Source: UBA4615 sp035628395 (GTDB taxonomy: Bacteria > Pseudomonadota > Gammaproteobacteria > Burkholderiales > Burkholderiaceae_E). From it: 30,406 bases of DNA. Position 1 is the first letter of the stretch, and the number at the start of each line of letters is the position of its first letter. The position numbers and the translations under genes were made by a program. Below the pieces are notes generated by a model. That model saw nothing but the letters and a program-made list of their open reading frames with translations. It ran no database searches and was not told the origin of the DNA. Where the stretch lies: positions 1 through 30,406 of the forward strand of contig DASPJX010000124.1 of NCBI GenBank assembly GCA_035628395.1, in the 5' to 3' direction. Shown one piece after another: positions 21,868 through 30,288 of the stretch.

Positions 21868-23724
21868 ATGAACATCAAGGTTTCGGGAACCCTCGCGTCC
21901 GGCACGCTGGTCGCACTGCTGCTCTCCGCGTGCGGCGGCGGCAACGGCGGTGGCACGCCCGTCGCGCCCGCTCCGGCGTCGAGCGTGCTGACGCTGGCCG
22001 GCACCGCGGCCACCGGCCTCGCGCTCGCCGACTCCACGGTGACCGTCAAGTGTGCGGCCGGCACCGGCTCGGCCACGACCAATGCCGTCGGCGCCTACAC
22101 GGTCAACGTCGAGAACGCGACGCTGCCCTGCATGCTGCAGGTGAGCGGCACCGCGAGCGGTACTCCGGTCGTGCTGCACTCCGTCGTCGAGAGCGGCGCG
22201 GCGACCACCGGCGGCACCGTCACCGCGAACGTGACCCCGCTGACCGAGATGATCGTGGCGCAGCTCGCCGGCTCGCAGCCGACCGCGCTGTTCGACACCT
22301 TCACGACGACCCCGGTCGCGGTCACCGCCACGCAGCTTCAGGCGGCGACCACCGCCGTGGTCGGCGCGCTGCGCACGGCGACCGGCATCGACCTCGGCTC
22401 GATCGACCCGTTCAAGGCGCCTCTGGTGGCCGCGACGCCGACCGCGCCGACGGCCGGCAACGTCTACGACCGGCTGCTCGATCAGCTCGGCGACAAGGTG
22501 CCGCCCGCGGCGCTGCCGCTCGTGGTCACGCAGATCGCGACCGCCGCAGCGGCCGCCGCGAGCGCGCCCGCCGGCTCGACGCCGTCGGTGACGCTGGCCG
22601 ACGTGATGACGGCCGTGAACGCCGGCGCGATGCCGAACTGCCCGCAGGTCCCGAGCGGCAGTTACCGTCTGCTCGACGTGTACGGTCGCATGAGCGTCCG
22701 GGTGATCGACTTCGCCGCCGGCACGGTGAAGGACTCGAACGGCACCGTGATGTCGTCGATCGCGACCGATCCGTCGAAGCCCTGCGAGATGACGCTGACG
22801 GCGACGTCGGAAGGACGCGGCGTCACGACGCCGGCGACCACCTCGCTGGTGCTCAAGGTCGCGATGGGCCCGCAGGGCGCCGGCGGCTACCAGTCGACCC
22901 GAATTCTCGAGGATTCCAGCCAGCGCCATTCGGTCGGCTACGTGTTCCCGGTCCAGTCGCATCCGTACTCGATTCTCGCGGGGACCTGGCTGTCGATGGA
23001 GAACGGCTTCTACGCGGACGAGCCGAACCCGTGGGAGCACTACGTCACGCGCCTGGACATCCCCGCCACGCCGGACACGGCGATCGGCGAATGCAACTTC
23101 ACGCTCGGGTCGCTCGACACGGTCGCCTGCACGGCCCGGCCCTCGACCGAGTCGCAGCTGAAGGCCGTGTCCGCGGCCGACGGCGGCTTCACGATCACCG
23201 ACGGCGGCGAGCCGGCCGGCGTGGTCTACGCGTTCCGCGCGCCGAACGGCACGGTCACGCTGTTCGGCTCGAGCAACGTCGCCGGTGCGGTGATCCCGCC
23301 CTCCGGCGTGCCCGCATCCAACGGGGTCAGCGGCACGAGCTTCATCGCGAAGCGGCCGACGCCGCAGGTGCTGCCCGCGGTCGGCTCCGAATCGCGGTAC
23401 TGGGACCTGAGCGTCCTGCGCGCCGCGAGCACCCGCGCGCACCAGTCGGTGCAGGCGCCGACGGCCGACGCCACGACCATCACCGCCGTCGACACGGCGG
23501 CGAACTCGGTGACCCGCAGCCGCCAGAGCGACGGACGCGTCGACGTGCTGCGCTACAACCGGTTCACCGACGGTCTGCGCGTGCGTGAAGGCAACACGAG
23601 CGCGACCCCGCAGATCGCCCCGGCGATCCTGTTCCCGACCGGCGCCGGCATCGTGCCGGTGGTGAACCTGAACCAGAGCGCGTCCGCGACCTGGTTCACC
23701 TCGATCAGCGTCGTCCGTCCCTGA
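21868..23724 (+). CDS. Secreted lipoprotein of unknown function (618 aa)
   Basis: The N-terminus MNIKVSGTLASGTLVALLL and the lipobox LSAC with Cys22 mark a lipoprotein signal, followed by a Gly-rich linker. Residues about 38-110 resemble a carboxypeptidase-regulatory-like or Ig-like beta domain (LTLAGTAATGLALADSTVTV, then GAYTVNV). A mostly alpha/Ala-rich middle (about 125-235) precedes a beta-rich C-terminal half with no motif I can assign. An AAAAGGA ribosome site ends a few bases before ATG 21868. Codon use is somewhat less extreme than in neighbours. The gene is monocistronic in appearance, with hairpins after the stop. It is probably anchored in the outer membrane or periplasm; no activity is predicted. 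Confidence 0.9.
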   Translation: MNIKVSGTLASGTLVALLLSACGGGNGGGTPVAPAPASSVLTLAGTAATGLALADSTVTVKCAAGTGSATTNAVGAYTVNVENATLPCMLQVSGTASGTPVVLHSVVESGAATTGGTVTANVTPLTEMIVAQLAGSQPTALFDTFTTTPVAVTATQLQAATTAVVGALRTATGIDLGSIDPFKAPLVAATPTAPTAGNVYDRLLDQLGDKVPPAALPLVVTQIATAAAAAASAPAGSTPSVTLADVMTAVNAGAMPNCPQVPSGSYRLLDVYGRMSVRVIDFAAGTVKDSNGTVMSSIATDPSKPCEMTLTATSEGRGVTTPATTSLVLKVAMGPQGAGGYQSTRILEDSSQRHSVGYVFPVQSHPYSILAGTWLSMENGFYADEPNPWEHYVTRLDIPATPDTAIGECNFTLGSLDTVACTARPSTESQLKAVSAADGGFTITDGGEPAGVVYAFRAPNGTVTLFGSSNVAGAVIPPSGVPASNGVSGTSFIAKRPTPQVLPAVGSESRYWDLSVLRAASTRAHQSVQAPTADATTITAVDTAANSVTRSRQSDGRVDVLRYNRFTDGLRVREGNTSATPQIAPAILFPTGAGIVPVVNLNQSASATWFTSISVVRP

Positions 23725-23734
23725 CCGGGACGGA

Positions 23735-23759
23735 TCCGCGGCTCCACCGGGGCCGCGGA
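23735..23759 (+). terminator. Hairpin just after the lipoprotein gene
   Basis: An 11-bp stem including one G-U pair (23735-23745 with 23749-23759) closes on a 3-nt ACC loop, 10 bp after the stop codon. It is very stable but has no T-run. Confidence 0.6.
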
Positions 23760-23773
23760 CCGGCGCACGATCC

Positions 23774-23812
23774 CCGCGGCGCGGGGCTTCTTCCGAGAGG
23801 CCCGCGCCGCGG
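23774..23812. terminator. 12-bp perfect inverted repeat between convergent genes
   Basis: Arms 23774-23785 and 23801-23812 are exact reverse complements with a 15-nt loop, followed on the plus strand by a short TTT. Lying between the convergent lipoprotein and PhoX genes, it may serve both directions. Confidence 0.65.
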
Positions 23813-23838
23813 CCGTTTCCGGGTCCCCGGGTCTCCCC

Positions 23839-25374
23839 TCACAGGTTCCCCCGCTCCCACGGCCCGGTGATCGCCAGCGTGATGCCGGGCCCGTACAGGT
23901 TCACGAACAGCCAGCGGCCCGACGGATCGAAGCACGCGCCGGCGAGCTCGGCGTCGCGCCGGTCGCCGACGGTGGCGCGACTCGGCACCTTGCCCGCGCC
24001 GGCCACCTGCGCCGCGTCGAGCGCGCAGGCGTTGCGCATGAACGCGTAGACGTCGCCGCCGGGCAGCACGCCGATCAGGCGCTGGCCGACGGCCGCGACC
24101 TCGCCGCGGCCGTCCTCGCAGACGAGGATGCCGCCGCGCGGGCTCGCGCAGACGTTGTCGACCATGTTGCCGGCGAGCGTGGCCGGGGACACCGCGCCGC
24201 CGCTCGCCTGGCCGGCGTGCAGGCACTCGATCGTCTGCGCCGAGAGGTCGAGCGACCACAGCGCGCCGGTGCGTCGCGAGCCCAGCGTGTCGACGACGAG
24301 CATCCGGCCGTCGTGGTGCCACAGGCCCTCGCCGCGGTTCAGGCGCAGCGCGCCCTGCGCCCACGCCTGCGCGAACGGACCCGAGCAGTTCTCGATCCGC
24401 TCGCCGTCCTCGCCGATCGCGACCCCGCGGTCGGCGTCGGGATCGGCGACGTCGACCCAGTCGAGCGGATACGTCGCGCCGACGTGCACCGCGGGCGCGT
24501 CGACGAGCACCGCGTTCGGCGCGCCCCGCACGCGGGCCGCCTGGAGCCGGCCGCCGCGCGCGAGCGAGCCCGGCGCCCCGCGCGCGTCGCCCGGCGTCTC
24601 GCGCGGCAGGTAGCGGTACAGCCCCGATCGGCCGGCGTCGTCCTCGGTCAGGTAGACGACGCCGGTGGCCGGGTCGACCGCGGCGGCCTCGTGGCGCATC
24701 CGCCCCAGCCCGACGATCGGCCGCGCCTCGTGCACGCCCTCGGCCGGCACCTCGAACACGTGGCCGTGGCGTCGACCGTCGTGGCTGCTGGCCGCGTCGC
24801 TCGACACCTCCTCGCAGCTCAGCCACGTGCCCCACGGCGTCGCGCCGCCCGCGCAGTTGCTGCGCGTGCCGCCGAGCACCGGCTCGGGCGCGCCGATCCA
24901 CGCGCCGTCGCGGAACCGCAGGCGGGTCGCGCCGCCCGCGCTGAAGCTCGGGCGCAGCACGCCGGTGGTGCCGCGGTCCCAGGCGAGGCCGGCGGCCGAT
25001 TCGAGGAGCGCGGAGGGGGCGGCGCTGCCGTCGAGCTCGTGGTTGCGCACCAGCACCAGCCCGTCGCGGTCGGCGCGGATCACGGCCATGCCGTCGGCGG
25101 CGCCGGGGCAGGGACGGCCGTCGGCCATCGGGTCGCCGGTCCAGCCGTGGCTGCGGTACGTGAACCCCTCGGGCAGCGCGACCAGCGTCAGGCCGGTCGC
25201 CTCGTCGGCGACGGGGCGCAGCGGGCCGTACGGACCGGGGACGTGCTCGGACAGGCGCTCGAGGGTGACGGTCGCCGCCGGCCGCGCGTGCAGCGAGGCC
25301 ACGACGCCGGCGAGCGAGCCGGCGACGAGGCCGGCGCGGCGGACGAAGGATCGGCGGGAGGAGTCGAAGCGCAT
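23839..25374 (-). CDS. PhoX/DUF839-family protein, Tat-exported
   Basis: PhoX-type proteins are periplasmic beta-propeller phosphatases using Ca and Fe. This 511-aa product begins with a twin-arginine signal (SRRSFV at residues 6-11, then a weakly hydrophobic AGLVAGSLAGVVASL and an AxA-like cleavage region near 30-34). Family motifs include VRNHEL, the block GGTRSNCAGGATPWGTWLSC then EE, VYLTEDD, and a C-terminal ACFDPSGRWLFVNLYGPG. The Cys and Glu in the CAGG...CEE block are likely metal ligands by family comparison. Length fits the shorter DUF839 members rather than the classic ~600-aa PhoX, so phosphatase activity is likely but not certain. No pho box or phosphate transporter is seen nearby. 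It is 141 bp downstream of the permease gene and may be transcribed with it. Confidence 0.9.
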   Translation of the reverse strand: MRFDSSRRSFVRRAGLVAGSLAGVVASLHARPAATVTLERLSEHVPGPYGPLRPVADEATGLTLVALPEGFTYRSHGWTGDPMADGRPCPGAADGMAVIRADRDGLVLVRNHELDGSAAPSALLESAAGLAWDRGTTGVLRPSFSAGGATRLRFRDGAWIGAPEPVLGGTRSNCAGGATPWGTWLSCEEVSSDAASSHDGRRHGHVFEVPAEGVHEARPIVGLGRMRHEAAAVDPATGVVYLTEDDAGRSGLYRYLPRETPGDARGAPGSLARGGRLQAARVRGAPNAVLVDAPAVHVGATYPLDWVDVADPDADRGVAIGEDGERIENCSGPFAQAWAQGALRLNRGEGLWHHDGRMLVVDTLGSRRTGALWSLDLSAQTIECLHAGQASGGAVSPATLAGNMVDNVCASPRGGILVCEDGRGEVAAVGQRLIGVLPGGDVYAFMRNACALDAAQVAGAGKVPSRATVGDRRDAELAGACFDPSGRWLFVNLYGPGITLAITGPWERGNL

Positions 25375-25515
25375 CGGGAGGAGTCGGACGGCGCGGCGCG
25401 GGCATACGTGCCCCCCGCGTCCGGCGCCCGGCCGCGCGGGACGCCCGGTCCGCTTCGCCCGCGCGCGTACCGACCGGAGGCGGCGTCGCCCGATGCCGCG
25501 ACGCCCGGCGCCGGG

Positions 25516-27006
25516 TCAGCGCAGCGGTGCGGAGGACGCGACCGGCGCGGGGTCCGGGGACGGTCGGGAGGCGGCCTCGGTCGGTGCGGCGGGCGTCGCC
25601 GCGGGCATCGGCGCGCCCGGCGCGGCGACGGGGGCGGGCGCGGACGGGCCGCCCGGCGGGGCGGCGGGGGCGGGGGCGACGGGGGCGACGGGGGCGGTGG
25701 CGGACGGGCCGCCCGGCGCGGCGCCGGTGACGAAGGTGGACGGCGCGGCAACGGCGGCAGGCGCCGCTGCGGGCGCGGACGGTCCGCTCGCCACGGGCTC
25801 CTCGGCCTGAGCGAGCGCTCGCTTCGCCGTCGTCGTCGCACGGGTCGGCTCGGTCGCCGAAGGCGCGAAGCCCGGCGGCGCGGCACCGCCCGTCGTCCGG
25901 CTCTGCGTTCCGGCCGCCTCGGGCGGCGTCGCCTCGCCGTCGGAGCGCGCCGACCAGATCCGCAGCAGGCCGAGGGCGGTCGCGAGGATCACCGGCCCGA
26001 CGAAGAAGCCCGCCATGCCGAACACGAACAGCCCGCCGATCATCGACAGCAGCATCGGGACCGTGTGCATCCGCACCCGGTTGCCGACCATCATCGGGTA
26101 GATCAGGTTGTCGGCCATGCCGACCACCGCGGTGCCCCAGACGACCAGGACGGTCGCCTTGCCCAGCTCGCCCTCGAGGACGAGCCACGCGGCGGCCGGG
26201 CCCCACACGACCACGGTGCCGAGCACCGGCACGAGCGCGGTGACGGCCATCACCACGCCCCAGAACAGCGCGGCCGGCACGCCGAGCACCGCGAACATCG
26301 CGCCGCCGAGCGCGCCCTGCAGCAGCGAGACGAGCACCTTGCCCACCAGCGTGGCGTGCAGCGTGTCGCCGACCTCGCGCAGCAGCGTGCGGCCCTCGAC
26401 GCGCGACAGCGGCAGCAGCGACCCGATCGAGCGCAGCACGTCGTCGCGGTCGCGCAGGAAGTAGAAGAGCAGGAAGAAGGTCAGCGTCAGCTGCAGCACG
26501 CCGTCGAGCGAGGCCTGCACCGCGACCTTGCCGACGCTGGCGAGCACGTCGCCCGCGCGCTGCATCAGCGCGCCCGCCTCGAGGTTGTCCTGCGCCCAGG
26601 CCCAGATCGGGCGCAGCCACGCCTGGCTCTCGAGCATCTGCGTGGCCCGGCCCGAGGCGAGCCACTCGCGGATCAGGTCGATCGCGCTCGCCGCCTGCTC
26701 GACGATGCGCGGCACGAGCACGGTGGTCGGCACGCCGATCACGATCAGCACGACGAGGCACGAGAGCACCGCCGCCATGCCCGGGCGTCGCAGCCAGCGC
26801 GCGAAGCGCTTGTGCAGCGGCCACGCGATCACCGCGAGCGCGGTCGCCCAGGTCAGCGACGCGACGAAGGGCCGCGCGATCAGCCAGCACAGGTACAGCA
26901 CGAGCCCGGTGATCGCGAGCAGCGCGAGCCGGCGCGCGGTCCAGGCGGCGGCCCGGGGATCGGCGTCGTCGGTGACCGGATCGGAAGGGGGCACGGGCAG
27001 CGTCAC
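25516..27006 (-). CDS. AI-2E family (PerM/YdiK-type) transporter with Pro/Ala-rich C-terminal tail
   Basis: This 496-aa inner-membrane protein has the AI-2E exporter-like layout: two N-terminal membrane helices (about 20-60), another near 75-95, a soluble helical stretch (about 100-195), then several helices through about residue 350 with the family motifs GALGGAMFAVLGVPAALFWG and PVLGTVVVW, DNLIYPMMVG and GGLFVFGMAGFFVGPVI. Substrates of the family vary and AI-2 export is not implied. Residues about 355-496 form an unusual Ala/Pro/Ser/Gly tail not part of the family, probably disordered and cytoplasmic. GTG 27006 is chosen as the first in-frame start near a TACGAT element; GTG 26994 is an alternative (492 aa). 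There is no Shine-Dalgarno, so a leaderless message is possible. Confidence 0.9.
   Translation of the reverse strand: MTLPVPPSDPVTDDADPRAAAWTARRLALLAITGLVLYLCWLIARPFVASLTWATALAVIAWPLHKRFARWLRRPGMAAVLSCLVVLIVIGVPTTVLVPRIVEQAASAIDLIREWLASGRATQMLESQAWLRPIWAWAQDNLEAGALMQRAGDVLASVGKVAVQASLDGVLQLTLTFFLLFYFLRDRDDVLRSIGSLLPLSRVEGRTLLREVGDTLHATLVGKVLVSLLQGALGGAMFAVLGVPAALFWGVVMAVTALVPVLGTVVVWGPAAAWLVLEGELGKATVLVVWGTAVVGMADNLIYPMMVGNRVRMHTVPMLLSMIGGLFVFGMAGFFVGPVILATALGLLRIWSARSDGEATPPEAAGTQSRTTGGAAPPGFAPSATEPTRATTTAKRALAQAEEPVASGPSAPAAAPAAVAAPSTFVTGAAPGGPSATAPVAPVAPAPAAPPGGPSAPAPVAAPGAPMPAATPAAPTEAASRPSPDPAPVASSAPLR
25640..25718. repeat. Direct repeats inside the permease tail
   Basis: A 19-bp sequence, GCGGACGGGCCGCCCGGCG, occurs at 25640-25658 and 25700-25718, exactly 60 bp apart, with GGGGGCGAC-type repeats between. 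Both copies encode an APGGPSA-like or PPGGPSA motif. The in-frame period suggests the low-complexity tail grew by duplication. Confidence 0.75.
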
Positions 27007-27012
27007 GGGATC

Positions 27013-27024
27013 GATCGTACGATC
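27013..27024 (-). promoter_or_regulatory. 12-bp palindrome containing a TACGAT -10 element for the permease gene
   Basis: GATCGTACGATC is self-complementary. On the minus strand its TACGAT (27019 down to 27014) ends 7 nt before the GTG start at 27006, so RNA could begin at the start codon. There is no -35 of quality. Confidence 0.4.
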
Positions 27025-27092
27025 CGCGCGCCGCTCGCCGGTCGGCCGAGCTGTCGCGGCGGGCGGCGGGTGCACGCCGCGGCGCGGCCGTC

Positions 27093-27815
27093 CTAGCGGC
27101 CGAAGGCGAGCGGGATCAGCACCGCGCCGAGCACGCCGTGCAGCCCCATCGCGAGGCTCGCCCACGCGCCCGCGTCGGGATGCACGTCGAAGGCGCGCGA
27201 GGTGCCGATGCCGTGCGCGGCGATGCCGATCGCGGCCCCGCGCTGCCACCGGGCGCGACAGCCCGTCGCGTCCAGCACGAAGCGCCCGAGCGCGGCGCCG
27301 AGCACGCCGGTGACGACGGCGTACACCGCGGTCAGCGTGGGCGACGCGCCGATCCGCTCGGCCACGCCCATCGCGATCGGGGCGGTGACCGACTTCGCCC
27401 ACAGCCCGCCGCGCAGCGCGTCGTCGACGTCGAGCAGCGCGGCGGCGCCGAGCGCCACCGCGATCGACGCGGCGCCGCCGCCGAGCAGCGCCGCGAGCAG
27501 CGGCAGCGCGCGGCCGCGCAGCGCGGCGAGCCCGCGGTGGATCGGCACCGCGAGCGAGACGGTGGCCGTGCCCAGCAGGAAGTGGACGAACTGCGCGCCC
27601 TCGAAGTAGGTCGCGTACGGCATGCCGATCGCGAGGATCGTCGCGGCGACGACGAGCACCGCGATCGCGACCGGGTTCACCAGCGGGTGACGGCCGCTGC
27701 GCTCGTAGGCGAGCGTGCCGAGCTGCCAGGCCGCGAGCGTCAGCGTCAGCGCGAGCAGCGGGCTGCCCGACAGGTACACCCAGATCTCGCGGATCTCGGG
27801 CAGCTGCGGGCTCAC
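27093..27815 (-). CDS. lrgB: LrgB/CidB family membrane protein
   Basis: LrgB works with LrgA in a membrane pair first linked to murein hydrolase control and later to metabolite transport. The 240-aa product has about seven membrane segments with the family motifs NPVAIAV, YFEGAQFVHFLLGTATVSLAVPIHRG, AKSVTAPIAMGVAERIG and GIAAHGIGTSRAF. The GTG start at 27815 overlaps the stop of lrgA by four bases (GTGA), indicating translational coupling; a longer in-frame start would overlap lrgA further and is rejected. It is the third gene of ldcA-lrgA-lrgB. The permease start lies 86 bp downstream. Confidence 0.95.
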   Translation of the reverse strand: MSPQLPEIREIWVYLSGSPLLALTLTLAAWQLGTLAYERSGRHPLVNPVAIAVLVVAATILAIGMPYATYFEGAQFVHFLLGTATVSLAVPIHRGLAALRGRALPLLAALLGGGAASIAVALGAAALLDVDDALRGGLWAKSVTAPIAMGVAERIGASPTLTAVYAVVTGVLGAALGRFVLDATGCRARWQRGAAIGIAAHGIGTSRAFDVHPDAGAWASLAMGLHGVLGAVLIPLAFGR

Positions 27816-28198
27816 CGGCCGGGCTCCGGGGGACGCGCCGGCGGGTCGGCCGGCTCGGGGGCCTCGGGGGGCGACAGCGCGCGCAGCAGCCACGCGGACA
27901 CCGCGATCGTCGCGACGACGCTCGCGAGCAGCGCGGCCGCCAGGCCGGGCAGGTGATCGCGCAGCTGCGGCACGAACATCACCACGCCGACGGCCGCCGG
28001 CACGAAGAGCAGGCCCAGGTGGCGCGAGAAGGCGCCGGCGACCGCGTCGAGCGCCTCGCCGGCGCCGCCGCGCAGCCGCAGCCAGGCGAGCAGCGCGACC
28101 AGCCCGAGCACCGGACCCGGCACGACCGGCACGACGAAGCGCGCGAGCACCTCGCCGATCCCCTGGAACGCGAGCAGACGGAGCAGGCCGCCGATCAC
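27812..28198 (-). CDS. lrgA: LrgA/CidA family holin-like membrane protein
   Basis: This 128-aa protein has four hydrophobic segments with the family core VPGPVLGLVALLAWL and HLGLLFVPAAVGVV, and a Pro-rich C-terminus. CidA/LrgA proteins form oligomeric, holin-like membrane assemblies with their B partner. The GTG start at 28198 is fixed by a GGGAGG Shine-Dalgarno at 28204-28209 that overlaps the end of the ldcA stop codon region. It sits 11 bp after ldcA and overlaps lrgB by four bases, so the three genes form one tight operon. The family and place are clear; whether it acts in lysis or in metabolite transport is not. Confidence 0.94.
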   Translation of the reverse strand: MIGGLLRLLAFQGIGEVLARFVVPVVPGPVLGLVALLAWLRLRGGAGEALDAVAGAFSRHLGLLFVPAAVGVVMFVPQLRDHLPGLAAALLASVVATIAVSAWLLRALSPPEAPEPADPPARPPEPGR

Positions 28199-28209
28199 CG
28201 GGCGCCTCC

Positions 28210-29154
28210 CTAGTGGTCGTGCGCGTGCTCGAACACCAGCCAGCCGCGGCGACCCTCGGTCGCGAGGCCGACGGTCGCGCCGTGCGGCAGCGTGAGCTTC
28301 GGGCGGTCGTGCCCGAACGGCAGCCCCGTGACGATCGGCACCTTCGTGCGCGCGCGCAGCCACTTCAGCACCGCCGGCAGGTCGAAGCCGCGGTCGTGCG
28401 GCACCAGCGCGTAGCGGTTCACGTAGCCGAGCAGCACCGCGCGCTGCGCGTCGAGCACGCCCGCGTGCAGCAGCTGGGTCAGCATCCGCTCGATCCGGTA
28501 CGGATGCTCGTTGACGTCCTCGACGAACAGGATGCCGCCCTTCACCTTCGGGAACCACGGCGTGCCGAGCAGCGCGCACAGCACCGACAGGTTGCCGCCC
28601 CACAGCGTGCCGCGCGCGTCGACGCCGTCGGGCCCGCCGGCGCGGAAGCCCAGGATCTCGAGCTCGCCGGACATCGCCTCGCGGAAGCAGCCGAGCGTCG
28701 TCTCGTCGACGGCCCCGGGTCCGTCGACCGCGAAGTCGTCGAGCAGCGCCGGACCGGACCAGGTGACCGCGCGCGCCTTCGCGAGCATCGCGAGCTGGAA
28801 CGCGGTGAAGTCGGACAGGCCCACCCAGCGCTTGCCCGAGCGCGCGAGCGCCCGGTAGTCGAGCCGATCGAGCAGCCGGGTCAGCCCGTAGCCGCCGCGC
28901 GTGATCATCACGACCGGCGCGTCCTGCGCGGCGGCGCGTCCGAAGGCCGCCGCCCGGTCGTCGTCGGCGCCGGCGAAGCGCTGCGCGCGGCGCAGCGCCG
29001 CGGGATCGAAGCGGGTGCGGTGGCCGAGCGCCTCGAGCACCCCGGCGGCCGCGCGCGCGCGCGCCGGGTCGGGCACCGCGCCGGACGGCGAGATCAGGTA
29101 GATCGACGGATGCGCGTCGGGCTCGGGGACGGGCGGGGCGCGGCGGGCGGGCAT
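28210..29154 (-). CDS. ldcA: Muropeptide LD-carboxypeptidase
   Basis: LdcA removes the terminal D-Ala from tetrapeptides released during cell-wall turnover, so the tripeptide can be reused. The 314-aa S66-family product has ITRGGYG (85-90), nucleophile Ser114 in VGLSDFTAF, GGNLSVL (187-192), the catalytic Glu212 in LFVEDVNEHPYRI, and His282 in GLPFGHDRPK, matching the Ser-Glu-His triad. Length is usual. There is no signal peptide, consistent with cytoplasmic recycling. ATG 29154 gives the normal start; a much longer in-frame extension runs antisense into the E1 gene and is rejected. It leads a tight operon with lrgA and lrgB and is divergent from the E1 alpha gene. Confidence 0.95.
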   Translation of the reverse strand: MPARRAPPVPEPDAHPSIYLISPSGAVPDPARARAAAGVLEALGHRTRFDPAALRRAQRFAGADDDRAAAFGRAAAQDAPVVMITRGGYGLTRLLDRLDYRALARSGKRWVGLSDFTAFQLAMLAKARAVTWSGPALLDDFAVDGPGAVDETTLGCFREAMSGELEILGFRAGGPDGVDARGTLWGGNLSVLCALLGTPWFPKVKGGILFVEDVNEHPYRIERMLTQLLHAGVLDAQRAVLLGYVNRYALVPHDRGFDLPAVLKWLRARTKVPIVTGLPFGHDRPKLTLPHGATVGLATEGRRGWLVFEHAHDH

Positions 29155-29243
29155 CCCGCGAGTCTGCCACGGTCGGCGTTCCGCTCGGGGGCGATCGCGC
29201 ACCGCGACCGGCGCCCGCGGCCGAGCGCCGACCGGTGCGTGCG

Positions 29244-29249
29244 TACAAT
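29244..29249 (+). promoter_or_regulatory. -10 element (TACAAT) for the E1 alpha gene
   Basis: TACAAT lies 28 bp before ATG 29278 and would give a 5' leader of about 21-22 nt. The hexamer and following CCG match the element at mnmE. No clear -35 is seen. Confidence 0.5.
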
Positions 29250-29277
29250 CCGGCGTCCCCGAGACCCGACCGCCACG

Positions 29278-30288
29278 ATGAGCCCGAGCGACGACACCCT
29301 GCTGCAGCTGTACCGGACGATGTGCCGGATCCGAGCGTTCGAGGACGCGGCCGAGGAGGCCAGCCGCGGCGGCGTCGCCGCGTTCGGGCAGACGGCGGGC
29401 CGTGCGCTGGTGCGCGGGCCGCTCCACCTGTCGACCGGCCAGGAGGCGGTCGCCGCGGGCGTCTGCGCGCACCTGCGGCGCGAGGACTGCCTGACCTCGA
29501 CGCACCGCGGCCACGGCCACACGCTCGCCAAGGGCGCCGACGCGACCCGGATGATGCTCGAGCTCTTCGGGCGCGCCGGCGGCTACTGCGGCGGCAAGGG
29601 CGGCTCGATGCACATCGCCGACTTCTCGGTCGGCATGCTCGGCGCGAACGGCGTCGTCGCCGCCGGCATCCCGATCGCGGTCGGCGCGGCGCAGTCGCTG
29701 AAGCTGCGCGGCGTCGACGCGATCGCGGTCAGCTTCTTCGGCGACGGCGCGATCAACCGCGGGCCGTTCGCCGAGGGGCTGAACTGGGCCGCGGCGTTCC
29801 GGCTGCCGATGCTGTTCGTCTGCGAGGACAACCAGTGGTCGGCCACGACGAAGACCGCGGCGATGTCGGCGGGCGCGGGTGCGTCGGCGCGCGCCGACGC
29901 CGCCGGCGTGCCGTCGGTGCAGGTCGACGGCAACGACGTCGAGGCGGTCTGGAGCGTCGCGCGCGAGCTGATCGCCGAGGTGCGCGCCGGGCGCGGCCCG
30001 CGGCTGCTGCACGCGCGGACCTACCGCTTCAAGGGCCACGTGTCGGTCGACCCGGCCGCCTACCGCGATCCGGCCGAGCTCGCGCGCGCGCTCGAGGGCG
30101 ATCCGCTGCCGCTCGCGCGGGCGCGGCTCGCGGCCTGCGGCGTGCCGGCCGCGGCGATCGAGGCCGCCATGGCCGATGCGCGCGCCGAGATCGCCGCCGC
30201 GGTCGAGGCCGCCGGCGCCGCGCCGTGGCCCGACCCCGGGGCGGCGTTCACCGACGTCCAGGACACGGGTGCGGGGTGTTGGGCATGA
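29278..30288 (+). CDS. Thiamine-diphosphate 2-oxo acid dehydrogenase E1 component, alpha subunit (pyruvate/acetoin type)
   Basis: E1 alpha binds thiamine diphosphate and decarboxylates the 2-oxo acid, or cleaves acetoin, passing the acyl group to lipoyl-E2. The 336-aa product shows LSTGQEAVAAG (51-61), HRGHGHTLAKGAD (76-88), GGKGGSMH (105-112), and the ThDP motif from GDG (155-157) to EDN (183-185). KGGSMHIADFSVGMLGANGVV resembles acetoin dehydrogenase AcoA most, but pyruvate dehydrogenase of the alpha-beta type is close, so no symbol is given. ATG 29278 gives the normal N-terminus. The stop overlaps the next start (ATGA), indicating an operon with E1 beta; E2 and E3 genes should follow outside the window. 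Confidence 0.95.
   Translation: MSPSDDTLLQLYRTMCRIRAFEDAAEEASRGGVAAFGQTAGRALVRGPLHLSTGQEAVAAGVCAHLRREDCLTSTHRGHGHTLAKGADATRMMLELFGRAGGYCGGKGGSMHIADFSVGMLGANGVVAAGIPIAVGAAQSLKLRGVDAIAVSFFGDGAINRGPFAEGLNWAAAFRLPMLFVCEDNQWSATTKTAAMSAGAGASARADAAGVPSVQVDGNDVEAVWSVARELIAEVRAGRGPRLLHARTYRFKGHVSVDPAAYRDPAELARALEGDPLPLARARLAACGVPAAAIEAAMADARAEIAAAVEAAGAAPWPDPGAAFTDVQDTGAGCWA

Noticed and set aside
25640..25718. Possible mobile element ends
   Set aside because: The repeats are direct, short, in frame and inside a low-complexity coding tail; no transposase is nearby.
27715..29277. A long N-terminal extension in frame with the E1 alpha gene
   Set aside because: The extension is antisense to lrgB, lrgA and ldcA and out of character for E1; the ATG at 29278 gives the normal N-terminus.
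29155..30039. An in-frame extension of ldcA upstream of 29154
   Set aside because: It would run antisense through the E1 alpha gene; the ATG at 29154 gives the usual LdcA length.
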